Source: Streptomyces sp. SCUT-3
GTDB taxonomy: Bacteria > Actinomycetota > Actinomycetes > Streptomycetales > Streptomycetaceae
Length of the DNA stretch: 64,000 bases
NCBI RefSeq assembly: GCF_014083985.1
Contig: NZ_CP046907.1
Coordinates: forward strand, 1,062,501-1,126,500
Direction: 5' to 3'
The notes under the pieces were generated by a model that was not told where the DNA came from, did not search any database, and worked only from the letters and a program-made list of their open reading frames with translations. Positions within the stretch are counted from its first letter, which is position 1. The number at the start of each line of letters is the position of its first letter. Below are positions 35,886 through 44,690 of the stretch, piece by piece. The translations under genes and the position numbers were made by a program.

Positions 35886-36674
35886 GTGCCGGAAGTGACG
35901 TGGTGGGGCCATGCCACCTGCACCGTGCAGGACTCGGGGGTGCGGGTGCTGACCGACCCGCTGCTGACGGGGCGCCTGGCCCACCTGCGGCGCAGGGGCG
36001 GCCCCGTGCCGCCGGCCGACGCCGCGCGGGAGGCGGACGTGGCGCTCGTCTCCCACCTGCACTCCGACCACCTGCACCTGCCCTCGCTGGCGCAGCTGGC
36101 GCCGGGCACGGCCGTGCTGCTGCCGCGCGGGGCCCTGCGGGCGGTGCCCGGGCTGCGGCGGCTGCCGGGGCTGGGGCTGGAACTGTTCGAGGTGGCCCCC
36201 GGCGACGAGGTGCGCGTCGGCCCGGTGACGGTGCGCGCGGTCCCCGCCGAGCACGACGGGCGGCGGCTGCCGTTCGGCTCGGAGCGGGCCCCGGCCCTGG
36301 GCTACGTGGTGTCCGGCGAGGGCGTGACCTACTTCGCCGGCGACACCTCGCTGTTCGACGGCATGGAGTCGGAGATCGGCCCGTGCGACATGGCGCTGCT
36401 GCCGGTGGGCGGCTGGGGGCCGTTCCTGGGGCCCGGCCACCTCAACCCGCACCGGGCCGCCGAGGCGGCCCGCCGGATCGCCCCGCGGCGCAGCGTGCCC
36501 ATCCACTACGGCACCTTCTGGCCCGTGGGGATGGGCCGGGTGCGCCGGCACGAGTTCCAGGACCCGGGGCGGGACTTCGTCCGGCACGCCGCCCGGACCG
36601 CGCCGGAGGTGGCGGTGGACCTGCTCCTGCACGGCGAGAGCGCGTCGGTGGACCGGAGGCGGGCCGGGCGGTGA
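35886..36674 (+). CDS. Metallo-beta-lactamase-fold hydrolase (UlaG/NAPE-PLD-like)
   Basis: A 262-residue protein. The metal-binding signature is H57-x-H59-x-D61-H62 (VSHLHSDHLHL). Further ligands are in VPAEHDG, YFAGDTSLFDG and the C-terminal PIHYGTF. This suits a cytosolic hydrolase binding two metal ions, similar to a second protein at 39943. GTG 35886 is preceded by GGGAGG. The stop overlaps the following DedA gene (GTGA at 36671-36674), so the two are co-translated. Confidence 0.88.
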   Translation: MPEVTWWGHATCTVQDSGVRVLTDPLLTGRLAHLRRRGGPVPPADAAREADVALVSHLHSDHLHLPSLAQLAPGTAVLLPRGALRAVPGLRRLPGLGLELFEVAPGDEVRVGPVTVRAVPAEHDGRRLPFGSERAPALGYVVSGEGVTYFAGDTSLFDGMESEIGPCDMALLPVGGWGPFLGPGHLNPHRAAEAARRIAPRRSVPIHYGTFWPVGMGRVRRHEFQDPGRDFVRHAARTAPEVAVDLLLHGESASVDRRRAGR

Positions 36675-37336
36675 CGGCTGCGGCGGCTGCGGGTCCGGCG
36701 GCTGCGGGGGCGGGGTCGGTGGCGCATCTCGCGCAGGCGGCCGTCGATCCCGCGGCCCAGGGGGCAGTGGCGTACCCGACGCTCTTCCTGCTGCTGCTGG
36801 CCGGATGCCTGGTGCCGCCGGTCCCCTCCGGGGCCCTGGTCAGCGGGGCGGCTGCGGTGGCCATGGTCCGCCCGGGGCCGTGGTGGACGCTGCTGCTGAT
36901 CTTCCTGGTGTCGTCCCTGGCGACCTTCCTGGGGGACTCCGCCCTGTACTGGCTGGGGCGGCGCGGCGCGAAGTCCCGCAACGGCTCGCGCTGGATGCGC
37001 CGGATACAGCGCCGCACGGACCCCCGGCGGCTGGAGCGGACCAGCCGCAAGCTGCACGAGCACGATGTGCTGATGCTGGTGGTGTCCCGGCTGCTGCCGG
37101 GCGGCCGGCTGCCGGTGGTGGCGGCCTGCCTGCTGGCGGAGATGCCGCTGCGGCGGTTCGCGCACGGCGCGCTGTTCGCCTCCCTGGCGTGGAGCGCCAC
37201 CTATCAGGCGATCGGCGTCCTCGGCGGGGTGCTGTTCCCCGAGCCCTGGCAGGGGGTGGCCGCGGCGATCGGCCTGACCCTGCTGATCGGCGCGGTCCCG
37301 CAGGTGTGGCGGAGGCTGCGGCGACAGGCCGACTGA
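36671..37336 (+). CDS. DedA family membrane protein
   Basis: A 221-residue integral membrane protein. It contains the DedA/SNARE-associated hallmarks: FLLLLAGCLVPPVPSGALVSGAAAVA, the ATFLGDSALYWLGRRG segment, and a conserved VSRLLPGGRLPVVAACLLAEMPLRRF stretch corresponding to the F/S-R-x2-P-x-x-R motif. The family is implicated in phospholipid flipping and envelope homeostasis. It overlaps the upstream hydrolase by 4 nt. Confidence 0.9.
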   Translation: MTAAAAAGPAAAGAGSVAHLAQAAVDPAAQGAVAYPTLFLLLLAGCLVPPVPSGALVSGAAAVAMVRPGPWWTLLLIFLVSSLATFLGDSALYWLGRRGAKSRNGSRWMRRIQRRTDPRRLERTSRKLHEHDVLMLVVSRLLPGGRLPVVAACLLAEMPLRRFAHGALFASLAWSATYQAIGVLGGVLFPEPWQGVAAAIGLTLLIGAVPQVWRRLRRQAD

Positions 37337-37444
37337 GGGGCGCCGGCGCCCGGCGGCGGACGGAGCCCGAATCCTGCCCGTTTTATCCGATTTACCGGAG
37401 GGGAGGCGCACGTCACCGGCAGGCCGGAGGAAGGCGGGCTTCCC

Positions 37445-38233
37445 ATGGAGCATTCGACCGAAGGACCGCGGACGGCGCCGAGCACCTCGCCCCCCGGGGG
37501 CGGGACGCCGACGGGCGGGGCGGGCGACGTGGCGCGGGCGGTGGGACGGGCGCTGGCGGCGGAGGGCGTGCACCTCGTACCGGCCGCCGCCGTACGGGCG
37601 CGGCTGGGCGCGGACGAGGACGCGTGGCACCGTTTCTCCGCCCACTGGGATTCACTGAGCACCGACGGCTACGCCTCCGCCCGGGGCACGCGCCGGCTGC
37701 GCCGCTACGGACGGTTCTCCGTGACCCCGGCGGCGGGGCGGATCGTCCTGCTGCCCCAGGAGCCCTTCGTGCAGCCGGAGAACAGCAACCCCCTCTACGT
37801 CGGGGTGGAGCGCACGTTCGATCCCCTGACGGACTCCTTCGTCGCCGACCCCGTCCTCCGGGCGCTGCTGCGCCTGCTGGGAGAGGTGGCCACGGCCCTG
37901 GACGACTCGGCGACGTGGAGCGCGAAGGTGCACCCCTTCCGCGTCGTCGCGTCGGCTGACGCGCACGGGCTGCCCACCCCGGAGGGCCGGCACCGCGACG
38001 GCGTCACCCTCGTCTCCTCGCTGCTGGTCGGCCGGAGCAACGTGGCCGGCGGCGAGAGCTCGGTGTCCGACCCGGACGGGAGGCCGCTGCTGACGACCAC
38101 GCTCGACGAGCCGGGAACGCTCCTGCTGGGGGACGACCGCCGCACGCTGCACGGCGTATCGCCGGTGCGTGCGGTGGACGCCGGCCGGCCGGCCCACCGC
38201 GACGTCCTGGTGGTGACGTTCACGCCGGACTGA
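37445..38233 (+). CDS. 2-oxoglutarate/Fe(II) dioxygenase (BsmA/IDO-like, 2OG-Fe_Oxy_2)
   Basis: A 262-residue enzyme. The iron triad is visible: H183-x-D185 (GRHRDGV) and H236 (RTLHGVSP), with R252 (AHRDVLVVTF) as the likely 2-oxoglutarate anchor. QPENSNPLYVGVERTFDPL is also typical of this group, which includes L-isoleucine dioxygenase and BsmA. Free amino-acid hydroxylation is the known activity in the family; the substrate here is unknown. The ATG at 37445 has GGAGGAAGG upstream. Confidence 0.88.
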   Translation: MEHSTEGPRTAPSTSPPGGGTPTGGAGDVARAVGRALAAEGVHLVPAAAVRARLGADEDAWHRFSAHWDSLSTDGYASARGTRRLRRYGRFSVTPAAGRIVLLPQEPFVQPENSNPLYVGVERTFDPLTDSFVADPVLRALLRLLGEVATALDDSATWSAKVHPFRVVASADAHGLPTPEGRHRDGVTLVSSLLVGRSNVAGGESSVSDPDGRPLLTTTLDEPGTLLLGDDRRTLHGVSPVRAVDAGRPAHRDVLVVTFTPD

Positions 38234-38248
38234 GGCCCCGGCCCGCAC

Positions 38249-38276
38249 CGGCCGCGGGTGCGGGTGCCCGCGGCCG
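38249..38276. terminator. Bidirectional hairpin
   Basis: CGGCCGCGGG (38249-38258) pairs perfectly with CCCGCGGCCG (38267-38276), between the convergent dioxygenase and MFS genes. Confidence 0.65.
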
Positions 38277-38279
38277 CGC

Positions 38280-39815
38280 CTACGCCTGCGGCTTCTCCCG
38301 GCGGGGCATCAGCCAGAAGACGGCCACCGCCATCAGGAGCGGCAGGACGCTGACCGTCAGCATGGTGAGCCGCAGCCCGTCGGTGAAGTCCACGTCGAGC
38401 TTCAGCCCGGACACCTGCCGGAGCAGGTTCGGGTCGTAACCGGAGCCGCCCGAGCCGACCGCCATGCTGCTGCGCGCGGTGCCCAGGGCCTGTTCGGCCT
38501 CGGTCACCGAGAGCCCGCGCGACTCGGCGTCCTTCAGCCACTCCTTCTGGAAGAAGACGTTGAAGAGCAGCAGGTAGACGGTGGGCCCGAACGCGTAGCC
38601 GGTCATCCCGAAGGCCTGCTGCACGGAGGCCACCGTGCCGGACTTCTCGGGCGGTGCGTGGGCGAGGACCGTCTCGGACACCGAGGTGGAGGTGGTCAGC
38701 GACCCCAGGTTGCACAGCCAGGTGGCCAGCACGAGCCACCACAGCACCATGGTGGGACTGGCGGTGAGCGCCATCAGCACCCCGCCGGCCGTCATCACCA
38801 GCAGGCCGGTGGTCATCACCGGCCGCGGGGTGTACTTGCTGATGAGCTTGCCCGCCAGGACCACGGCACCGGAGATCAGCAGCGTGCCGGGCAGGAACAG
38901 CAGGCCGATGGCCTGCGGCGACAGCGACAGCACCAGGCCGCCGAACTGTCCCAGGGCGAAGCCGAACCCGCCGATGATGAAGTTCAGGGTGAAGGTCGCC
39001 GCCAGGGCCGTGCTGAAGGCACGGCTGCGGAACAGCCCCAGGTCCAGGGCCGGCTCCGGGGTGCGGCGTTCGTGGTGGACGAACAGCACGGCGGCGGCCG
39101 CGCCGACCGCCAGCGGCACCAGGGTCTGCGGCCGGAGGACGCCGTTCTGCGCCGTGGCGATGCCGATGACGACGGCCAGCAGGGCCAGGCCGACCAGGGT
39201 GACACCGACCGCGTCGAGCCGGCGGCGCTCCAGGACGGGAGGCTCCGGGACGTACCGCGCCGTCAGCCAGAGCGACACCAGTGCCAGCAGCGGAGTGACC
39301 AGGAACAGCCACCGCCAGCCCGCGACGTCCACCACCCAGCCCCCGAACGCGGGAGTCACCCCGCACAGGACCATCTCGGTGGCCATGAAGACGCCGATGG
39401 CCATGGGCCGCTTCTCCGCCGGCACCGACATCTTCAGCAGGGCGAACGACACCCCCAGCAGCGCGGCCAGCGCCAGGCCGTCCAGGAACCGCATCACCAG
39501 CAGGTAGCGGTAGCCGGGGGAGAGCGTGGAGAACAGGTTGACGACCGTGACGCCGACGAGCCCCGTCATCAGCAGGCGCTTGAGCCCGAAGGTGTCCGCG
39601 ATGCTGCCGACGGCGAGGACCGCCGCGGCCATCACCAGCGTCGCCGCCCCGCTCAGGAACCCGACGAGCCCGGGCGGCACGCTCAGGGCCCGGCTCACCT
39701 GCGGCAGGTTGAGGCTGAACATCAGCGGGTCGGCGACCGTGACCGTGAAGGCGAGGGAGAGTCCGAGGATGATCAGCGGCATCCTCGGACCGGTCCGTGA
39801 CCGGTTCACCGGCAT
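38280..39815 (-). CDS. MFS drug-efflux-type transporter (DHA2-like)
   Basis: A 511-residue membrane protein with about 14 hydrophobic segments. The N-terminal half starts PLIILGLSLAFTVTVADPLM and has the loop IADTFGLKRLL (motif A type). A GVTPAFGGWVVDVAGWRWLF stretch (motif C type) follows, as in EmrB/QacA exporters. A periplasmic loop near residues 430-470 is long. The ATG at 39815 is preceded by a strong GGAGGTG site. The transported compound cannot be inferred. A GTG start further upstream is possible but has no ribosome site. Confidence 0.9.
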   Translation of the reverse strand: MPVNRSRTGPRMPLIILGLSLAFTVTVADPLMFSLNLPQVSRALSVPPGLVGFLSGAATLVMAAAVLAVGSIADTFGLKRLLMTGLVGVTVVNLFSTLSPGYRYLLVMRFLDGLALAALLGVSFALLKMSVPAEKRPMAIGVFMATEMVLCGVTPAFGGWVVDVAGWRWLFLVTPLLALVSLWLTARYVPEPPVLERRRLDAVGVTLVGLALLAVVIGIATAQNGVLRPQTLVPLAVGAAAAVLFVHHERRTPEPALDLGLFRSRAFSTALAATFTLNFIIGGFGFALGQFGGLVLSLSPQAIGLLFLPGTLLISGAVVLAGKLISKYTPRPVMTTGLLVMTAGGVLMALTASPTMVLWWLVLATWLCNLGSLTTSTSVSETVLAHAPPEKSGTVASVQQAFGMTGYAFGPTVYLLLFNVFFQKEWLKDAESRGLSVTEAEQALGTARSSMAVGSGGSGYDPNLLRQVSGLKLDVDFTDGLRLTMLTVSVLPLLMAVAVFWLMPRREKPQA

Positions 39816-39942
39816 CGCAGCACCTCCTGTGGTTCCGTCCGCGCCCGCGTACGGCGGTCGACGGTAGTCCGGCCCGCGTGCGCCGCCCGGTTGCCCGGGG
39901 CCGACACGCACGGGCAGCACGCTTTCGGGCCGGTCGGGCCGG

Positions 39943-41082
39943 TCAGGCCTCCAGGACGCGGGACTGCCCGATGCCCAGGTCCCACAGGTCCTCCCGGGGG
40001 CGGCCGGCCGCGGCCCAGGCGGCGCGGACCCGGGTCAGCGGTTCCAGCGGCGGCTCGGCCGAGAGCAGGAAGGTGCCCCAGTGCATGGGGGCCATGCGCC
40101 GCGCCCCGAGGTCGGCCGCGGCCCGGACCGCCTCCTCGGGGTCGGTGTGCACCGTCCGCAGCAGGCCGCGCGGCGCGTAGGCGCCGATGGGCATGAGGGT
40201 GACGTCGACGCCCGGCAGACGGCGGCCGATCTCCGCGAACCAGTGCCCGTAGCCGGTGTCGCCCGCGAAGTGGATCCGCCGCCCGTCGCGGTCGGTCAGC
40301 ACCCAGCCGCCCCACAGGGAGCGGCAGGTGTCGGTGAGGGTGCGCCGGCTCCAGTGGTGGGAGGGGACGAAGTCGAAGCGCACGCCGCCGAACTCGGCCG
40401 CCTCCCACCAGTCGAGCTCGGTCACCCGGGTGAAGCCGCGCCTGCGGCACCAGCGGGCCAGCCCGGCGGGCACGAACAGGGCGGTCTCCCGGGGCAGGCG
40501 GCGCAGGGTCGGGGCGTCGAGGTGGTCGTAGTGGTTGTGGCTGATCACGACCGCGTCGACGGGCGGCAGCTCCTTCCAGGGCACCCCCACGGGGGTGACC
40601 CGTTCGGGGGTGCCGAGGATCCTGCGGGACCAGACCGGGTCGGTCAGGACCGTCAGCCCGCCGATCCGCACGACCCAGCTGGCGTGCCCGGCCCAGGTCA
40701 GGCAGACGGTGTCGGTGCCGACGGGGGGCAGCGGGCCGGGCTCGACGGGGATGCGGGGGACGTCGGCGAGGTCGGCGGGCTGCGGGCGCAGCCCGCCCGC
40801 GTTGACGACGCCGAGGAGTTCGCGGGGGCCGGGCAGCGGATCGGTCAGGCGGTCGGCGAAGGAGCGGGGCCACGTGCGCACCTCGCCGAGCGGCCGCAGC
40901 CCCCCGGCCGGGGCGGGCGCGTCACGGGCCGGGGCGGACGGGGTCCGGCGGTTCGGGGCCGGGGCGGCGGGGGTCCGGTGGTTCGGGGCCGGGGCGGTCG
41001 GGGCGGAGGGGAGCCGTCCGGCGGGCCGCTCCCCCGCCGGGTACGGGCGGGTGCGCTCGTGCTGCTGGGTCTGCTCCGGCAT
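39943..41082 (-). CDS. Metallo-beta-lactamase-fold hydrolase with Pro/Ala-rich N-terminus
   Basis: A 379-residue protein. After about 60 residues of Pro/Ala-rich low complexity, it follows the NAPE-PLD-like family: LTWAGHASWVVRIGG, H182-x-H184-x-D186-H187 (ISHNHYDHLD), FVPSHHWSRRT, HFAGDTGYG and PMHWGTF. These supply a complete di-metal site. It probably hydrolyses a phosphodiester or lactone, but the substrate is unknown. It is distinct from the shorter paralogue at 35886. Confidence 0.88.
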   Translation of the reverse strand: MPEQTQQHERTRPYPAGERPAGRLPSAPTAPAPNHRTPAAPAPNRRTPSAPARDAPAPAGGLRPLGEVRTWPRSFADRLTDPLPGPRELLGVVNAGGLRPQPADLADVPRIPVEPGPLPPVGTDTVCLTWAGHASWVVRIGGLTVLTDPVWSRRILGTPERVTPVGVPWKELPPVDAVVISHNHYDHLDAPTLRRLPRETALFVPAGLARWCRRRGFTRVTELDWWEAAEFGGVRFDFVPSHHWSRRTLTDTCRSLWGGWVLTDRDGRRIHFAGDTGYGHWFAEIGRRLPGVDVTLMPIGAYAPRGLLRTVHTDPEEAVRAAADLGARRMAPMHWGTFLLSAEPPLEPLTRVRAAWAAAGRPREDLWDLGIGQSRVLEA

Positions 41083-41134
41083 GAGGGGCTCCGTTCTGAC
41101 GGGAGGAACCGTGCGGGTGGGAGGGAGGGGCCGC

Positions 41135-42607
41135 TCAACCGCCGTCCTCGCCCGCCTCGGGTGCGGATTCCCCGCCTCCCGCCCGGTACTCCCGGGGTGC
41201 GGGGGCGGCGGGGCCGGCCGGGGCCTCCTCCACCGGCCCCCCGGGGTCGGCCAGGCCCGGGACCCCCGGCACCGGTGCGTCGGCGGGCCCGCCCGGCCCC
41301 GTCCACTCGGCGGACGGCCCGCCCGGCGCGGGCGAACCGGGCGCGGGGGACGTCGGCGGGGGCGGGGGCGGCCCCGGCGGGGGCGCCGGGCCGGCCGCGA
41401 GGTCCGCCAGGGCGGCTCGCAGTCCGGCCAGGGCCCGGGCCACGTGCGGCAGGCCCAAGGGGTCGGAGGAGTCCAGGGACTCCTCCTGCTGCTGCTCGGT
41501 GGCGCCGTTGAACGGCCCGGTGGGGATCCTGGCGTGCAGGGCGGCGGGGTCGTCCCCGAAGTGGTGGCCGCCCAGGACGGGCAGGCCCGTGCGTTCGGCC
41601 AGGAGCCGTTCCAGGGACGCGGAGTCGCAGGCGCCCAGGCGGCCGAGGGCGGGGCGCAGCGAGGCGAAGTCGGGGTAGAGCTGGAAGCCTGCGCCGGGCG
41701 GCCTGCACATCGCGCCGGCCGCCACGAGTTCGTGGTGCACGGCCGAGGCGACGGCGGCGTGCAGCCGGTTGGCGGCGGCGGCGCGCTCGGTCAGGGAGCG
41801 GGGCTCGTCCAGGCCGAGGGCCGCGGCCGCCTGCACCGGGCCGGGCACGCAGGCCCGCAGCCGGGCCAGGACCTCCAGCGCCCGGTCCCGCAGCACGCGG
41901 CCGGGCTCGTCGTCGGTGAAGCGGGCGAAGCCGGCGTTCCATCCGGGGACGGCCAGCCACGGGCCCAGGTCGCCGATGCAGACGGTGCGGGCGGGCAGGA
42001 TCTCGGCCGGGCCGGGGAAGACCTCCCCCGGGTGGTGCAGGACGTCGCGGAAGGTCTCGTCGGAGACCACGAGCAGGTGCTCGTCCCAGGCGACCTCGCA
42101 CACCTCGTGCAGCAGCTCGGGCTCGGCGAGGGTGCCGGTGGGGTCGTCGGCCGGTGAGAGCACCAGGATCCGCGGGTCGCCGCCCTCGGCGCGCAGGCGG
42201 CGGACCGTCTCCAGCAGGGCGAACGGGTCGGGCACTCCCCCGCACTCGGCGGGCGCCGCGACGGTGTGCACGTCGCGACCCAGCAGGGCGGCCTGCGGCA
42301 GCACGTGCGGCCCGCACGGCCGGGGCACCAGCACGTTGCCCTCGGCCGCGGCCAGGACGGCGAACAGCACCGTGGCCGCGCCCGGCCCCAGCAGCACCTG
42401 CTCCGCGGTGCCGGGCAGGCCGCGGCGCTCGTAGTAGCCGGCGGCGGCCGTCCGCGCCGCGCGGCTCCCGCCGGGCGGCGCGGGGGCGCCGTCGTCCGCC
42501 GCGGCGGCCAGGCGCTCGGCGAGTTCCGCGGGGACGGGCAGGCCGGGGTCGGGGACGAATCGCGCCGCGCCCGGAGCGGGCCGGGGTGTCCGGTCGGTCT
42601 CCTGCAT
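41135..42607 (-). CDS. Class I/II aminotransferase-fold protein lacking the catalytic lysine
   Basis: A 490-residue protein with the fold-type I aminotransferase pattern: a LGPGAATVLFAVLAA cofactor loop, SPADDPTGTLAEPELL in place of NPTG, and D183 (VVSDETF), the Asp that normally binds the pyridine nitrogen. At the PLP-lysine position, the usual S-x-SK is GDLGP, so Lys is P216. The phosphate-binding Arg of PGWR is N224. It should not form a Schiff base and may be a non-catalytic binder. The C-terminal 85 residues are Pro/Gly-rich. The ATG at 42607 follows GGAGG. It lies divergent to a truncated decarboxylase gene. Confidence 0.8.
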   Translation of the reverse strand: MQETDRTPRPAPGAARFVPDPGLPVPAELAERLAAAADDGAPAPPGGSRAARTAAAGYYERRGLPGTAEQVLLGPGAATVLFAVLAAAEGNVLVPRPCGPHVLPQAALLGRDVHTVAAPAECGGVPDPFALLETVRRLRAEGGDPRILVLSPADDPTGTLAEPELLHEVCEVAWDEHLLVVSDETFRDVLHHPGEVFPGPAEILPARTVCIGDLGPWLAVPGWNAGFARFTDDEPGRVLRDRALEVLARLRACVPGPVQAAAALGLDEPRSLTERAAAANRLHAAVASAVHHELVAAGAMCRPPGAGFQLYPDFASLRPALGRLGACDSASLERLLAERTGLPVLGGHHFGDDPAALHARIPTGPFNGATEQQQEESLDSSDPLGLPHVARALAGLRAALADLAAGPAPPPGPPPPPPTSPAPGSPAPGGPSAEWTGPGGPADAPVPGVPGLADPGGPVEEAPAGPAAPAPREYRAGGGESAPEAGEDGG

Positions 42608-42818
42608 GCGTACCTCCGTGGGCCGCGCGTACCCGGGTGCCGCTCCCACCACCCTCACACTTCCCGCGCCGGGCGGCACGGCGGACGGCGCCGCCGGAAT
42701 GTTTCCGGGCACGGGGGCCGGAAAACCGAGCCACGGAGTGCCCCGTTCCCGCGAGGGGGCGGGGCGCCCGGCCCGCGGAGGCCGGGGACGGCCCGGACGG
42801 ACGGGAGGGCCGGGACCG

Positions 42819-42921
42819 GAACCGGACGGACATGGAACCGGACGGGCACGGAACCGGACGGGCACGGAACGGGAACGGCACGAAGACGGCACGAAGACGG
42901 CACGAAGACGGCACGAGAGAG
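42819..42921. repeat. Two adjacent tandem-repeat arrays
   Basis: Three copies of a 16-bp unit like GAACCGGACGGGCACG (42819-42866) are followed, after 11 bp, by three perfect copies and one variant copy of the 11-bp unit GCACGAAGACG (42878-42921). They lie directly upstream of the truncated decarboxylase start, in the 325-bp divergent region. Confidence 0.85.
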
Positions 42922-42933
42922 GCGGCACACTCC

Positions 42934-43299
42934 ATGGGCCACTCCAGGGCCCCGGTGCTGGACGCACTGGCCGCGCACGGCGGGAACAGCGACCTGACCT
43001 TCACCCCGCCGGGCCACGAGCAGGGCCGGGGGGCCGACCCCCGGGTGGTCGAAGTGCCGGGGAGGGACGTGTTCGCCTCCGACGTGCTCATCATGAACGG
43101 CCCGGACGACCGGCGGATGACCGGAGGGGTGCTGGAGCAGGCCCAGGAGCTGATGGCCGACGCGGTAGACGCCGAGCACGCCTTCTTCTCCACCTGCGGC
43201 AGCTCGCTGTCGGTCAAGAGCGCGATGCTGGCCGTCGCCGGGCCGCACGAGAAGCTGCTGGTCTCGCGCAACGCGCACAAGTCGGTGGTGGCCGAGTAG
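42934..43299 (+). pseudogene. Orn/Lys/Arg decarboxylase, truncated to its N-terminal 121 residues
   Basis: The frame begins MGHSRAPVLDALAAHGG and follows the family through FTPPGHEQG, DVLIMNGPDDRRM, AFFSTCGSSLSVKSAML and LLVSRNAHKSVV. It stops at GCCGAGTAG, immediately after the HKSV motif. Complete enzymes have several hundred more residues, including the PLP-binding Lys, so no decarboxylase activity is possible. No continuation is found in any frame before the hairpin at 43318. This looks like an old deletion, although a short stand-alone product cannot be excluded. Confidence 0.75.
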
Positions 43300-43317
43300 G
43301 CGCAGGCCTCGTCCCGG

Positions 43318-43365
43318 GACGGAAACGGGACGGTCCGGGGCCTTCCGGGCCGTCCCGTTTCCGTC
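43318..43365. terminator. Long inverted repeat, probable terminator
   Basis: GACGGAAACGGGACGG (43318-43333) is perfectly repeated in reverse at 43350-43365 with a 16-nt loop, just after the truncated decarboxylase. Confidence 0.7.
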
Positions 43366-43408
43366 GGCCGGTTACGACGGCCGTTTCCGTCGACCGGCCA
43401 CGAAGTAT

Positions 43409-43419
43409 TGGTACAGACC
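43409..43419. promoter_or_regulatory. DasR-responsive element-like site 1
   Basis: TGGTACAGACC is close to the DasR consensus core TGGTCTAGACCA known from Streptomyces chitin/GlcNAc genes. It directly abuts the -35 box at 43420. Confidence 0.65.
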
Positions 43420-43448
43420 TTGTTGGAGGGTCCCTGCTCCCCGATACT
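43420..43448 (+). promoter_or_regulatory. Promoter of the LPMO gene
   Basis: TTGTTG (43420-43425), a 17-nt spacer and GATACT (43443-43448), enclosed by the two DasR-like sites 40 bp apart. Confidence 0.6.
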
Positions 43449-43460
43449 TGGTCCAGACCA
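43449..43460. promoter_or_regulatory. DasR-responsive element-like site 2
   Basis: TGGTCCAGACCA differs from the palindromic DasR core at one base. It starts right after the -10 hexamer, where a bound repressor would block initiation. Confidence 0.75.
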
Positions 43461-43503
43461 CAGCGCGCGCTTCGGAACACCCCCACCTCCTCCAGGAGCA
43501 CCC

Positions 43504-44093
43504 ATGCGCAGAAGACTCGGAGCAGCCGCGCTCGGCCTCGGCCTGCTCGGCACCACCCTCGCCGCGGCGGGCAGTGCCGTCGGCCACGGCTACACCAGCA
43601 CCCGCCCAGCCGTGCGGCCCTGTGCGCCCAGCGCGTCGTCACCGGCTGCGGCGACATCCAGTGGGAGCCGCAGAGCGTCGAGGGCCCCAAGGGCTTCCCG
43701 TCCGCGGGCCCCGCGGACGGCAGGATCTGCAGCGGGGGCAACACCCGCTTCGCCGAGCTCGACGACCCCCGGGGCGGGAACTGGCCCGCCACACAACTGA
43801 CCGGCGGCCAGGGCTACGACTTCAAGTGGACCCTGACGGCCCGTCACGCCACCACCTCGTTCCGGTACTTCATCACCAGGGACGACTGGGACCCGACACG
43901 ACCCCTGACCCGCGCGGACCTGGAACCGGAACCGTTCATGACCGTCCACTACGGCGGGCGGCAGCCGGAGGCCGTCGCCGTGCACCGGGGGACCGTGCCG
44001 ACGCAGAAGACCGGCCGGCACCTGATCCTCGGGGTGTGGGACATCGCCGACACCCCGAACGCCTTCTACTCGTGCGCGGACGTGCGGTTCTGA
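43504..44093 (+). pseudogene. AA10 lytic polysaccharide monooxygenase, 1-nt frameshift
   Basis: The ATG at 43504 starts a Sec signal peptide (RRR, then GLGLLGTTLAAAGSAVG) followed by H28-GYTSTRP. The His would be the copper-binding N-terminus of the mature enzyme. At the Pro codon (43606-43607) one base is missing. The next frame carries the rest: SRAALCAQRVVTGCGDIQW, AGPADGRICSGG, TARHATTSFRYFITRDDWDP (second copper His) and VWDIADTPNAFYSCADVRF, to the stop at 44093. Repaired, it would be a normal single-domain enzyme of about 196 residues that oxidises chitin or cellulose. It is either a real loss or a sequencing error. Regulation by DasR is likely. Confidence 0.85.
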
Positions 44094-44231
44094 CCACGGA
44101 CGCCGCAGGAGCCGCAGGGACCGGAGGGGCCGCGCGCGCCGCCGCACCCGGGCGGCCCGCGGAACCCTGACGCCGGCCCCGCCCCGGGAACTTCCCCGCC
44201 CGGGGCTGCGAACGGTGTTGCAGGACGCGTG

Positions 44232-44280
44232 CTTCGGGCGCGGGGCGGCTGTGCCGCCCCGCGCCCGAAGTCCCCTTTTT
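44232..44280 (+). terminator. Rho-independent terminator
   Basis: An 18-bp perfect stem (CTTCGGGCGCGGGGCGGC, 44232-44249, with 44253-44270), a 3-nt loop and a TCCCCTTTTT tail, downstream of the LPMO gene. Confidence 0.9.
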
Positions 44281-44690
44281 CACTCCGCTCGACCCTTCGG
44301 CCAAGGAGCGGCTGCCCCGGCCCCTCCGGAGCAAACTCCTTCCGGAGGAAGACATTCCCGACCCCCGCGGGCCGGACGGGCCCCGGAGCGAGGAGGAGAC
44401 GAGGGGAGGGCGGGGGAGGGCGGGGGGAAGCGGCGGGAAAGCGCCGGGGCCGGCCCCCACCCGCACCGGCACCCGTGCCGGCATCCGCATCGACACTGCA
44501 CCGGCACCCGCGTCGGCATCCACGACGCCACCGGGGCGAAATCACGCGCAATCGGGCGCCGCGCCGATGATTCCCCGGCATCCCGCCGGGTAGCCGCCGG
44601 ATGCGGAGCCCCGCATTCCGCCGCAGCGCGCGGTCGCGGCGCACCGCAGCACAACGGAACGGAACCCGCCCGCGACAGTCTGGAGGGACC
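44281..44690. other. Non-coding GC-rich region upstream of the baeRF gene
   Basis: No gene is supported. It contains a purine-rich stretch (44380-44450) and imperfect CCGGCACCCG-type repeats (44460-44520), and presumably the promoter of the gene at 44691. Confidence 0.4.
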
